Positions 1-10,574 of a DNA stretch of 64,000 bases are shown here, one piece after another (the first letter of the stretch is position 1; every line of letters starts with the position of its first letter). The stretch lies in contig NC_045138.2 in the NCBI RefSeq assembly GCF_008831285.2, positions 41,843,115 to 41,907,114 on the forward strand, given 5' to 3'. The DNA is from Nymphaea colorata (taxonomy: Eukaryota > Streptophyta > Magnoliopsida > Nymphaeales > Nymphaeaceae). The notes below the pieces were generated by a model that was given only the letters and a program-made list of their open reading frames with translations, had not been told where the DNA came from and did not search any database. The position numbers and the translations under genes are program-made.

Positions 1-594
1 TTAATTAAACTATGTTATGTAATCAAAGAGTGCATCCATTTTTTTAATATTTAATAAGTAAATAAGAAAATACATAACACAATAAAGATTTGCAAAGACT
101 CAAGGGATGTTGGGGCTTGGGTTAGGGTTGAGGATAGCTAAGTTGGATAGGATGAGAGGACTTCAAAGATCGACCTGTTTCACACCCCTAGGTTTTTTGG
201 TAAAATCCATCCTTTGCCTCCTCCTTTCCGCCGCAAACAGGAGGGTCGCAAATAGTTCTCCATTTATAGGTGTTGTTAAATATATTATTCTTAATTACTG
301 TTCTTGTCCTTACCACTGCACAACGAGTTGAGCCAACTCAGGCTTGACTCTAACTCGCTCAAAAGAACTTGACTCGTTTATAAATGAGTTGAACTCGAGT
401 TTAACTTATATTCAAAACGTTAAATGAGTTAGTTTGAGTTGCAAAAACTCGACTCATTTGGCTTGGGCTGTGAAAGTAGGCTTGGGCTGGCCTAGGCCCG
501 ACAAGAAACAAATCCACACTGGGCCTGTACCCAGGTGGGCAGGTCCGATTTCAATTAATTTTATTAATTTCAAAGGTATTTTTATATATTTTTT

Positions 595-657
<63 letters not shown>

Positions 658-1185
658 TAAATATTTGATTTTTATTAAATTTGAATCCGGCGTGAGCTGG
701 CCTGGCCAGATGTGTTAATTGGAATCGTTTGTGAATCATAATGGTTAAATATATATTTTAGTGAAAAAATGAAATTTGGAAAGCATTAAGATTTCAAACA
801 TATAAAAAAATCAAAAAAGTAATATAAAACTTTACCATATTGAAAAAAGAATGATGATAAATAAGCTACACGCCTGTTCACCTTTGAGTCTAAATAAGCT
901 CCTTCTTTCCTATTGGTTCTTCCACGTACGTTAGTGGAGGCCATTCTCTCTCTCGTTTCTTCCTCAAGACACTACCCAACAAAAGTCACGGTAGAGGAGA
1001 TAAAAAAAATTGGGGAACTGGTGATTGCGGAAGGTGAATGGGAAGAGAATATAACAGCGGTAAGGGGATGGAGTGGTAAGGGGATGGAGTAAACTTCTTA
1101 TTCGGTTGATTTTTGTGCTCTTTAAGCTGTTCTTTTTTTCCATTTGTCAGTTGTAGATTTGTGTTCCTTGTTTCCGTTTTTGTCT
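1..1185. other. Non-coding repeat-rich DNA at window start
   Basis: I see no gene here. The stretch holds GAGTTGA/ACTCG-rich and GGCCC-rich words at about 320-560, a TA microsatellite and AT-rich sequence. The open frame at 107-331 has no recognisable domain and no splice context, so it is not called. Confidence 0.5.
597..654. repeat. (TA)n microsatellite
   Basis: An uninterrupted run of about 29 TA dinucleotides. GGCCC-rich words lie on both sides (about 470-550 and 690-710), so it may be the AT-rich core of a larger fold-back repeat like the one at 20290-20650. Confidence 0.95.
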
Positions 1186-1371
1186 CTATGTTTTGTTCTT
1201 CCGCTGATTTTGTTTTCCTTAAGCCATTTTTTGTTCTATGTTTTGTTCTTCCGCTGATTTTGTTCTCTTTAAGCCATTTTTTGTTCTATGTTTTGTTCTT
1301 CCGCTGATTTTGTTCTCTTTAAGCCATTTTTTGTTCCCTGTTTTATTCTTCCACTGATGTTTGTTCTCTCT
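1186..1371. repeat. 50-bp tandem repeat, about 3.7 copies
   Basis: The word CTATGTTTTGTTCTTCC recurs at 1186, 1236 and 1286, with a decayed copy at 1336, giving an exact 50-bp period. The unit is T-rich and keeps frames open by chance. It is not coding. Confidence 0.9.
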
Positions 1372-1417
1372 AAACCCCTTGCTTCTTGTAACCACAACGA
1401 TTTTTTGTTCTCTCTAA

Positions 1418-1517
1418 GGGCCCGTTTGATTGTCGGGTGAAATATGGTGGGGAGGGTGAAATGTGTACGGGTGGGTGAAATTTCACCTGCTCGACTGAAA
1501 ACGCATCAAACGGGGTG
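1418..1517. repeat. GGGCCCGTTTGATTG inverted-repeat piece, possible Harbinger/MITE terminus
   Basis: GGGCCCGTTTGATTG follows TAA at 1415-1417. About 85 bp later ATCAAACGGGG reads as an imperfect inverted copy, and GGGTGAAATTTCACC palindromes recur through 1590. A GGGCC(C/T)GTTTG end beside a TAA target is typical of PIF/Harbinger elements. It could be the left end of the decayed Harbinger element at 5227-7500, later split by a copia insertion. No matching right end was found. Confidence 0.4.
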
Positions 1518-2137
1518 AAATTTCACCCATTCGAAAGTCCAAGCTCGCAGCTCGGATTTTCGAGCGGGTGAAATTTCACCCGCTCGACATTTTCATCTCG
1601 TACTCTGTCGCACCTCTCCTCTTCCCTCCGCAGCTCCTCCTCCCTCGCATTCCTGCCTTCTCACCATCGCACCCGAGGCGTCGCACCTCTCACCGTCGCC
1701 GATCCGCCGTCGCCTCCCCGCTCCGCCGTCACCTCTCTGCTCCTCCACCGGTACGCTTTCTCCCTTTCTCTCTTGCTCTTGCTGATGCCTTCTCTTTCTC
1801 CCTTTCTCTCTTGCCCTAAGTTGTTCTTCTCTGGCTTCTCACCGGCAGGGAAGAGGGACGCAGAGACAGGGCAGCATCAACCACTGCCACTGTTGCGCTC
1901 CTTCCCCTCTGTTACTGCCCCGTGAGTCTCTCAATATCTCTCTCGCTTCTCCTCCTTCGTGTTTCTGTTCCATTTCCTGTTTCTTTTTTTGCCATTGTGG
2001 ATGTGTGCCATCGCCTATTCACCCTCTCTCTTCTTTTGTTATTCATCCGTTCTTTGGGCATTTGATTTGCACTTCTTCATTGCGGATTTGGGGATTTGTC
2101 ACCTCATCTGTACAAACTCTTTGCCTAAACTAAACCT
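1518..2137. other. C/T-rich non-coding stretch
   Basis: CTCC/CTTCTC-rich sequence resembling a plant 5' leader, with splice-donor-like words. The frames give only low-complexity proteins. I see no gene. The sequence ends abruptly where copia homology begins. Confidence 0.4.
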
Positions 2138-4434
2138 GCCCAAACAAGTGATTACGTTCCTCCTCAGTCCCAGTAGAATACTCTTCATCCCTCTCATGCT
2201 CAAGCACATCTACAACTGTTAAATTTTTTTCTCGCTTGTAATCCAGAAAATCTGTGAATTGAATCTCTCGACTCTGAGAATACTCTTCCCTTGACACAGA
2301 GTTCGCCCCTTGAAGAGGATTCTCACCAAAGTAAGAGACATGTTCCAATAAGGTGACATCCTTGGTAACATAAACTCGACCAGTGGTAGGATCAAAACAC
2401 TTATACCCCTTTTGAGTAGGAGAATACCCAACAAAAGCACCCTTAATTGACATTGGATCAAGTTTTTTAACATGAGGACTGTGATCATGAATAAAGCAAA
2501 TAAATCTAAAAACATGATGTGGGAGGAGAAAGGGTTGACGACTCCCTAGTAGCATAGAGTGGAGAGTCCACCCATTTAGCACACGACTAGGCATACGATT
2601 GATCAGATATGCACTAGTGAGAACAACATCACCCCAATATTGTTTTGGAAGATTACTTTGAAACAAGAGGGCCCTGGTGACATTGAGTAACTGACGATTT
2701 TTCCTCTCAGCTACCCCATTTTGTAGAGGAGTATAACTGTGGGACGTCTCATGAACAATCCCCTTTTTGAAAGAAATCTTCAAGAGATTGACACACATAC
2801 TCACGAGCATTATCAGACTGGAAGGTCTTAGCAGATTCGCCATATTGGGCCTCCACAAGAAGAATGAAGGTCTCTATGACATGAGGCACTTCACTACGGT
2901 CTTTCAAAAAGTATACAAAGGTGCTCCTTGAGAAATCATCTATTAAGGTTATAAAGTATTGAAAACTTTGACGGGTATGAATTCCCAAAGGCCCCCACAC
3001 ATCAGAATGAATCAAAAGAAAACTTCATTGGCACGACTGGTGGAAATAGTCTATGAAGCCCTAACATGTTTAGCAAATTGACATGCATCACAAGATATCA
3101 TAGACATGTCCAAAATAGAATATGAATCAGGATAACTATTTCAAAATTTCAAAATGAAGATGCCCAAGGCATTCATGCCAATACCAAAACAACTGAAGAC
3201 AATCCTTTCTCCTCTCCTCTGTTCTGCTGACAGTTGTCATAAGAGTGGTAGCCACAAGGATGGGTAATCGATATAAGATTTCAGACACCAAACCAATCTC
3301 AATCCTCTTTCCTATCACCAAGTCCTGCAAAACACAACGATTGGCAGAAATATAAGTTCACAATTTAGCTCTTTTGTAATTTTGCTGATAGACAAGAGAT
3401 TCAAGGGACGATGAGGAACATGTAAGGCACCATGCACTAAAAATTTGTTTAAAAAGGAAAGACTTTCTTTTCCTGCCACAGAGGTAAATGAACCATCGGC
3501 AAGAGAAACACGTTCCTTTCTAGATGAGAGCTTATACTCATGGAAGAGCTTAGGATTGCCAGTCATGTGGTGGGTGGAACCACTATCAACAATCCATTCG
3601 GCCATATAAGAATTACCTTTTTCTCCAAAAATGGCAAGAGCATGGTTAACCTTCACATCATCAGACGCTTCAGCCTCACTGACATCAATCCAACTTAGGT
3701 AATCATGGAGCTCACGGATCTGTTCCACAGAGATACAAGCTTTCCGTCCACTAGAGTTAGTAGTATCAGAAATAGGCTTCTTCCCACCAAACGACCTCCC
3801 TCTACTATTCTTCTTTTCAGGATGTGGGTCCCAACAAAAATCTATGGTATGACCACTCTTCTTGTAGTGAGTACACTTGCAAGGAGGTCGGACAACTCCC
3901 ATAAGACCACGGATAACAAGAGCAGACCTCTCATTATATGAGGTGTGATCCCCCGTTCGCCCAATTATAACAAGGCGCCTTTGCTCTTCAGCTTCAACAT
4001 GAGAGTAAACATCTTCAATACTAAGCAGTTCTTCAAAATTGAGGATTTGACTACTTATGCCTTCAAAGTCATCATTCAGTCCTACTAAGAATAAAAACAT
4101 CATATTCTTCCACTCCTTGGCTAAATGATGCACTTGGTCTTGAGGGCAATTCCAAGTTTCATCTGAATAGTAGTTAAGTTCCTCCCACTTGGATTTCAAG
4201 GTCGCATAAAAATTTACCACAAAGAGGTCAGCTTGTCGTAAAGCATAAACATCTTTCATCAATTGATACACTCACACTGGGAATCCTCATAGTAATAGCA
4301 ACAGACCATTGAAAGTAATTTTCCTTGGTAAGGCGAATGGTAGTAACTTGAACCAGAATATTCTCAGTTCTAGAGACCTCAACTTCAGCCTGATCAGTAT
4401 TGACAGTAGAGGAAGAAGATTCTGCCATGATCAC
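2138..4434 (-). pseudogene. Ty1/copia gag-pol pseudogene, no reverse transcriptase
   Basis: Seen in order on the minus strand: the gag start near 4430 (TKENYFQW); a gag body (3315-4271) with a zinc knuckle; the protease motif VDSGSTHHMTG; and integrase in pieces (2749-3015 and 2130-2858) with IHSDVWGP, FQSDNAREY and ERKNRQLLN carrying the D, D and E residues. Damage: about 75 codons of gag are deleted between MRIP and YQLMKDVY compared with the other copy. The second zinc-knuckle cysteine is a tyrosine (CTHYKKSGHTIDFC). Frameshifts break the join to GAG-pre-integrase and the middle of integrase. It is a dead copy. Confidence 0.85.
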
Positions 4435-4984
4435 GATTCAACACTATCCAACAATGGTCCAGGCAATGACACCTCTGGCAGCAGCAGGAAGAAGACACGA
4501 GTGGTGCTAAACAGAGTAGGCGATGCTGGGCGGCGATGCTGGTGGCAACGAAGGAAGCACAGGCGGCACTAGAACTAGCGGCAGAAGAGCTGGGCGGCAA
4601 TGCTGGGCAGCAAGCGAGCAGCAGAGAGCAAGACGAAGGTAGACGCTCGAGTCTACACAGATAGGCGACGACAGACAGAGCCCTCAGAGTCGATGTCATG
4701 CACCACAGGCGACGACGACCAGGCAGCAGCGGATGACGCCTGACCCCCATGAACGTTGGAACTCCACAGCAAGGTTAGAGGAAGCTGTTGCATAGGAGGA
4801 ACAGTGGCAAGGAGAGAGGAGCAGCAACTGGTGGGCAGAACCTCCACCAGAACTTTACGGTGGCAGAAGATCTTCACTCAAACAGTGACAAGGGATTCTC
4901 CGTCCAAACTGAACAATGACAGCATGATCCCTCCTCCAACACGAGCACAATAAAAAAATCAGAACCAACTTGGCTATGATAGCA

Positions 4985-5226
4985 TGTAGAAACAAAACAA
5001 AGAGAAGAATAGGATGTAACGTAGAAAAACCCTCAATACAAGGAAAAAAACCACGGGTGAGGAGCACTGGTGGCCACTAGCAGCCAGACACTCTCTCTCT
5101 TAGATTCTCATTCACACATAGAAATTAGGGATTACATAGGTTAAGTAGGGCCATAACAGGATAACACAATGGATCGGGTCGAAATCTAGACCTGGACAGG
5201 TGCCCCATTTACAACATATGTCAACA
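4985..5226 (-). repeat. 5' LTR of copia copy 1, with primer-binding site
   Basis: A 242-bp LTR starting TGTAGAAACA and ending ATGTCAACA on the plus strand, so it keeps TG...CA ends. It matches the LTRs of copia copy 2 along its length, including CACTAGCAGCCAGAC and ACTCTCTCTCT. Next to it (4972-4984), minus strand, is TGCTATCATAGCC, a damaged form of the initiator-Met tRNA binding site TGGTATCAGAGCC. Confidence 0.85.
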
Positions 5227-5619
5227 ATAACAAAAACATCATTACTATTAAATGTTCAAACATCTATATAATTAGCAGTATCAGGTAAAACTACAAAATA
5301 CAAATAGTCTAAAATGTTTAACTCTTGTAAGTCATATGGTGGAATACATTGACATAAAAATAGATATAAAAGCTTAGACTAGAGCTACTATAAATACAAA
5401 AATAACCATGAAAACTCGTTAGATAACCAGTCTTCTGTCCTACACACTACTCTTCCCATCGAGACCATGTAATACTTGAGAGGAGGCATCACCGTCTGGT
5501 TCCTGCATTTCAAAAATTAGAAAGACAAACAAATAATTAGATTATCACCATAAAATATTAAAATAATCAAGTACAATTAAAACAATAATATAATGAGAAT
5601 GTTAGACAATGAGTATCTT

Positions 5620-6878
5620 ACTTGAAACATAATCATTCCATATTGTTGAAGTAATTTGCTCACGAAGTTCATTGTTGCTACCACGTATTTGTATGTGTTT
5701 AGTATTTTCATCATCATTTATAATTTCACTTATTTCATTATCATTTATATTATTAGATTAGATTGTAGTTGATTATAAAATTATGAAGAACAAATGTTGC
5801 TTGTACAATTTTAACTTAAGTGCATATTGGATATGACACATGATTCTTCAAAATTTGAAACCTTGTCTTAAGCAAACCAGACATTCTCCCCATAGTAGTA
5901 TATAAAGATAAGCATCTATAGCTGTATAATTCTTTTTTTGTCTCAATTTGCCTAGATTCAGACATGTGGAGTTAATAATCCGACAATATTTGGGTATCCA
6001 GTATCGACAAGATAATAGTTACCTATTTTATATTCAATAATATGTGTTTTGTCAGTTAAAGATGATAGTACATTTAAACCATTGATGTTTATTTTTTTTA
6101 CCATGTGGATGAAGATTATCTTCTAGTGCATTGTATAACACTCTTGCATTAGTTACACTTCCTTCCCAACCGGATAGTATGTAGTGAAACTGCATATCGA
6201 ATCCCACCATTGCTAAAACATTTTGAGATGAGAACCTTTTTCTATTTCACCAACAATTTTGGCCATCTTTTCGGACATATAATGAAATATGTGTACCATT
6301 CATTGCTCCCAACCAATCCTATTGCTACGCAATATCTGTTAGTATTCTAAATGTTTTACCACAAACAAAAAGTTTGACTATATCTATTGTGAATTGCAGT
6401 TGTTTACCTTAAAGTATGAAAAGAAATGTAGACCTCTTCTAACTCGAGCTGGTGTAGTATCATCTCTATGTCCTACGTATTCATGTGCAATATGGAGAAT
6501 TGCTTTCAAAACTAAGTTGAAGTACTTACTAATTGTTTGTTCTGAGTGCTTAAAATCATATTGAGTCCATCGATTTTGTTGATCATGTATGAAAGTAATG
6601 AGAAACATCGCTACTTGTTCTTCAATTGTGATTTCTCTTGCATAACACAATAACTCCCAACTTTTTAACAAATTGTGTAATAATGCATATGTTAATTGAT
6701 CCACCCTCAATAGATCTAAACAGTTTCTTGGGTGTCCATGCATACAGTCATGCACAAATTGTGCCCCTACTAGTTGATTAATATGTACTAAATTTCTAGT
6801 AGGTCTACCTTTAGCTTTCAAAGATTTCATCATTAAACACATAATAAGAATAAAGATAACTGTGGATACTTTGTCCAT
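5620..6878 (-). pseudogene. PIF/Harbinger transposase pseudogene
   Basis: The first open piece (6384-6878) has the N-terminal HARBI1-type pattern, including SEQTISKYFNLVLKAIL. After a stop, homology continues: GAMNGTHI (6350-6300 region), FSSQNVLAMVGFDM, LSGWEGSVTNARV, then YYLVDTGYPN, LLKTRFQILKNHVSYP, VKIVQATFVLHNFI and finally REQITSTIWNDYV near 5620. The first catalytic Asp is Asn (GAMNGTH, where GAIDGTH is usual). The second Asp is kept in LVDTGYPN. The segment that should carry the catalytic Glu is shortened. There are several in-frame stops and shifts. An inactive relic. Confidence 0.85.
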
Positions 6879-7061
6879 CTTGATAAGAAATACACTAACT
6901 CATGATTGTGGAGGTTCTCGCTCTTTTGTTTTCCCTCATGCTGTTAGAGGTTTCTCTATGAGTAGAAGCATTGCTATCTATTGGTGAAGTAGGTAACTAA
7001 AAATCATTCTCATCTTGTTCATCCACATTTATTTGTAGTACATCATCTAGTGCCCTACTAT

Positions 7062-7448
7062 TTACGCCACTCCTACTGTCACCCAATGAAGTGGAAGATC
7101 ATCAAATTTCCATTGCATGCTCATAATATTCCATATTGTTGGCAATTTATATTTTTTTTTATTTGGGTGCTTTTGTATATACTCTTTCCACATATTATTA
7201 TCTACTCGTATAATTTTTTTATCTACATCCCACCCAAATTTTGAAGCAGTGAGCATCTCTTTCATCACTTGTAAGTCAAGTTTTCCTCCTTTCAGCTTGT
7301 TTCTGATTTTCTCTAATGTAAACATTGGTCCATATGCTTCCATCATTTTTTGCTCAACCACCTTCATAGTTGTTTCTTTTAGTCCACCTGATGTCTGTAT
7401 TCCAGGAACCTTAGCTTGCTCTAACATCATGTCAAATAAAAAATGCAC
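7062..7448 (-). pseudogene. Harbinger-associated Myb/SANT-like protein, fragment
   Basis: An open frame of 128 residues. The residues GPMFTLEKIRNKLK, FGWDVDKKII, MWKEYIQKHPNKKKYK and the start HFLFDMMLEQAK match the Myb/SANT-like domain (PF12776 type) found in the accessory protein of plant PIF/Harbinger transposons and in related host genes. The expected tryptophans are only partly kept, and the frame is closed by stops at both ends without a convincing start. It lies about 180 bp upstream of the transposase on the same strand, the usual partnership. It is called a fragment because the N-terminus is missing. Confidence 0.75.
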
Positions 7449-7500
7449 TTGATCGTCATCTCACTATAGTTTGTCATGGTGGTTACTCATATAGTTTTAA

Positions 7501-9003
7501 CAAATAGAAGTTCAAGAAGATCAAGTTTAAACAATTGACATGTGTGAATAAACAAATATACAACAATAATACAAGGACGTTCTTCTTTGAAAGTCACTTT
7601 GGTACTCAAACATATTCTAACATTCTACTATTTGAAAATCAAACGACACTAAGAGGAAGTATACATGTTGTTTCAAATTACTTTTTGCTTTGGTTACACA
7701 AGATAAACCAGGGCGACCAAGCCTTCCACCAAAGTTTCTCAATTCTGGGAACAACTAAAGAGAGAGAAAGAAAGAGAGAGGAAGGGGGTTGAGGTGGGGG
7801 TGCTTGACGGAAGAGACTACATGCAATGACAAGTGTAAATGTCACATGAAGAAAGCAAAACAAAGCATGCCTCCTTAAGCTAGATCCACATCTGCACAAA
7901 AGCAAACCTACAACATCTTTTCAAAATATGTAAAAGCTAAATAAACAGAAAGACAAAGGATCCTCCCTACAGATCGGACAGATGTATCAATTGATAGCAG
8001 AAGGTATTCCATCAGGACAGAGGAGAAATACATAAATGAAAAATGAACTGCACAAGTAGGGAAAAAATGAATCTCCTGTAGCGGAGTCAAAATTGAAGCA
8101 AGCATGGTGTTTCAGTGCTAGAAATCATCCGTAGAAAAGGTATTAGCCAGTGAATTCTAGGAAACGAAACACAAAACGTGATAAATGAGAAAAAAGCGAA
8201 AAAAAAGGGGTATGACGTTAGATTTTGGGCACTTGAGATGAGATACCTAAGCGTAGCTATGACATTAGATTTTGGGCACTCACAAAGGGGCGGAGGCCCA
8301 ATTTCTATAGGTAAACACTATGAAGGTATTAACACTTATGATCAGCTCAATTTCTATAGGCAAAGCCAAAGTCAAAATGCCAACAAAGCCATAAATTCAC
8401 TAGAAAAATCTTACTAGAATCTTGTTCAGCTCTCCAAGTCAAAGACAGAAAAGACTACTCATGATTTATGGGGACTGCAAATATACTACCAAAACTCTTT
8501 TATTTCTTTTCTCTCTCTCACTCTCTCTTACCGCACCTTCACGATTTTCAAAAGAGCACACCAGCAAAATGATAAAAATTTCGAGGAACTTACATTTGAA
8601 GGACCATCATTTTGTTGTACTTCTTGGAAAGACAGGTTTCTTGGGTTCCTTGATAGAGGACAGTGTTTTAGGACAAATGCCAAAACAGGGACCCTTTTTG
8701 CCATCATATTCCAATCAAGGATAGGATCTCAGTTAAACTTAAATGAAAGACAATAATTCCCTTCTCTTGAATTACATAAGTAAACTTGAGTACCATTTGT
8801 ATGTTTCTCTTTTGCTCTCAAGGACAATACACAAAAGAAAATACTTGAAAGCACTTAGAAATAAAAATCTTTTCTAATACGCAAGAGCTTCAATATGAGT
8901 TGTTCATTCTCAAGAGCATGGGAAAACTGTAGGTCGTATGATCAAGAAATTTATAAAAATGAGACCCTTCTTTAGATTAAGGCAAAAGTTAGTACCAATG
9001 TAC
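7501..9003. other. No gene seen; short direct repeat
   Basis: AT-rich, with purine-rich runs around 7755-7800. The word TTAGATTTTGGGCACT occurs twice, 47 bp apart (from about 8218 and 8265). No coding homology recognised. Confidence 0.4.
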
Positions 9004-9180
9004 AAATTTGTTAACACCCCAAATTTTTCCACATCAAAATTGGAGTAATGTGAAAATTTTACACAAAAGAATTATAAAAAAAATACAATTTCAAAGCTAA
9101 TTTCGAATATAAAGAACAATTTAGATTCAAATCATGAATTTAACCCGTGACACAAATCCCAATGCAGGATTACAAGTCTA

Positions 9181-9405
9181 AATCCAATTACAAATGTCAT
9201 TTGACATCCAAATCCAATTACAAATGTCATTTTAAATCCAAATCCAATTACAAATGTCATTTGCGATCCAAATCCAATTACGAATGTCATCTTAAATCCA
9301 AATCCAATTACAAATGTCATTTGAGATCCAAATCCAATTACGAATGTCATTTGAAATCCAAATCCAATTACAAATGTCATTTGAGATCTAAATGCAATTA
9401 TGAAA
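9181..9405. repeat. 30-bp tandem array, about 7.5 units
   Basis: Units AATCCAATTACAAATGTCAT plus a variable tail start every 30 bp from 9181 to 9391. The period is a multiple of three, so frames on both strands stay open for about 90 residues. There is no sign of selection for protein. A shorter AATCCAAAT theme sits at the same relative place in the sister LTR (about 46510-46610). Confidence 0.9.
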
Positions 9406-10567
9406 TTCAAATTTTGACTTAAATCCGAGAATTGGGTCTAATTTAGTCTAACATGCTACATGAGACCCACGTGTGGGCCCCACCTAGCCCGTGTGGTCAA
9501 GAGCCCCCCATGGGTCACGCCCCCCACCCCCACCCCCCCCCCCTATTTAAAAAAAAAATCTCCAAATTAAATGAAAAAATCATTTTCAAGGAGAAATGAA
9601 TGAAATCATAACTAGAAACCTAGGAAAACAAAGACGTTTATGCATCTCTCTCTTCTTTAACTAGGTCCTCTTTATGGAGGGTCAATCTTCGAAAAGCAAT
9701 AACTAGGCTGGTCAAACCCACTTAATTCAAGTAGGTTCGACCCTAGTGCACCCAAATATGACACCAATCTTAGCCAGGCTCAGTCAACACGAGCTCAGCT
9801 TGGCCAAAAAGGTAGGTCTGTCCCGTGACCCAACGTGTGGACAAAAATAGACCTTCACCAGATCAAATCCACTTTAACTAAACTCAATCAAAGTACAATT
9901 TAGCTTAATTAAGAGCTTTAGCTTAAATTTATCAAATTACCTCAAACAAAGTCAACTATTTGCAAATGAGCTTTGACTTTGGTCAATTGGTCGAAATTGA
10001 CCACTCTGGACAATTTTGCGCTCCTATAATCAAATTGAAATTACAGAGCCTAAATTGGTTTATGCAAGGCCATATACATTTGGATTTGTCAAACGTGTAA
10101 ATCAAATAACAAATTAAAATTCAATATTTCAAACCAAAGTTTGATTTAGCTGAAATCCATCTTTAATCAAGTTATGGACAAAAATACCCTTTTCGAACCA
10201 AATTTGAAAGAATTTTCAAATCTTATTCAAATTTAAATTGAATTGTCATAATTCAATGGCGTTTGGAGCTTAGTAACTAGGTTTTAACCTAGCAAGCTCG
10301 ATTTCAAATAAAGAAAAAAATAAATAGCACAAAATAAGGCAAAACCTTGTACAAGGGCATTTTCATCCAAAATTTTGGTCAAGGTTGGTCAGCTAGGTCT
10401 GAACCAAAGTTGACCAAACCTAACCCAGCCCACCTAGCTCGTGTAAATGGGATAAGAATAATTAAATAGAGCCATTAAAAACTCATTTAATCCATTTTCC
10501 ATCTCCCTAAGCATTGATTAATCTTCCAAGGCAAATTAAAGAAGGTGGTTGAACCCACCTCTTCCTC

Positions 10568-10574
10568 TATATAA
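10568..10574 (+). promoter_or_regulatory. TATA box of solo LTR A
   Basis: TATATAA in the context CTCTATATAAGCC, followed by C/T-rich leader-like sequence. Together with the TG end at 9009 it sets the LTR orientation as plus. LTR B has CTATAAATACC in the same role. Confidence 0.6.

Larger units (their letters stand above)
2138..5226 (-). mobile_element. Truncated Ty1/copia retrotransposon, copy 1
   Basis: Reads on the minus strand from a 5' LTR (4985-5226) through a primer-binding site, leader, gag, protease and integrase, then stops. Reverse transcriptase, RNase H, the polypurine tract and the 3' LTR are all missing. Homology to the complete copy at 25492-30700 ends just after the residues LFGQ near 2138. 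The two copies share LTR ends (TGTAGAAAC...TCAACA on the plus strand) and protein sequence, so they are one family. The bases right of the LTR are ATAAC. No left target duplication can be identified because that end is lost. Confidence 0.85.
5227..7500 (-). mobile_element. Decayed PIF/Harbinger DNA transposon
   Basis: Two minus-strand coding remnants typical of plant PIF/Harbinger elements lie together: a Myb/SANT-like DNA-binding gene (7062-7448) and a DDE transposase (5620-6878). Both families normally need both proteins for transposition. No terminal inverted repeats were identified at the edges, so the limits are approximate. The GGGCCCGTTTGATTG motif at 1418 is a candidate left end if copia copy 1 inserted in between. 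Confidence 0.7.

Noticed and set aside
434-655. Frame ending in Tyr-Ile repeats
   Set aside because: Runs into the TA microsatellite; the same applies to the frame at 55478-55660.
1113-1307. 64-residue Phe-rich frame
   Set aside because: Translation of the T-rich 50-bp tandem repeat.
1568-1819. 83-residue frame rich in Ser, Pro and Arg
   Set aside because: C/T-rich low-complexity sequence without domains. More like leader sequence than a protein.
9132-9422. Overlapping open frames on both strands of about 90 residues, and a CRISPR-like look (30-bp repeats)
   Set aside because: Direct head-to-tail units with no spacers, in plant LTR DNA. The frames are open because the period is a multiple of three.
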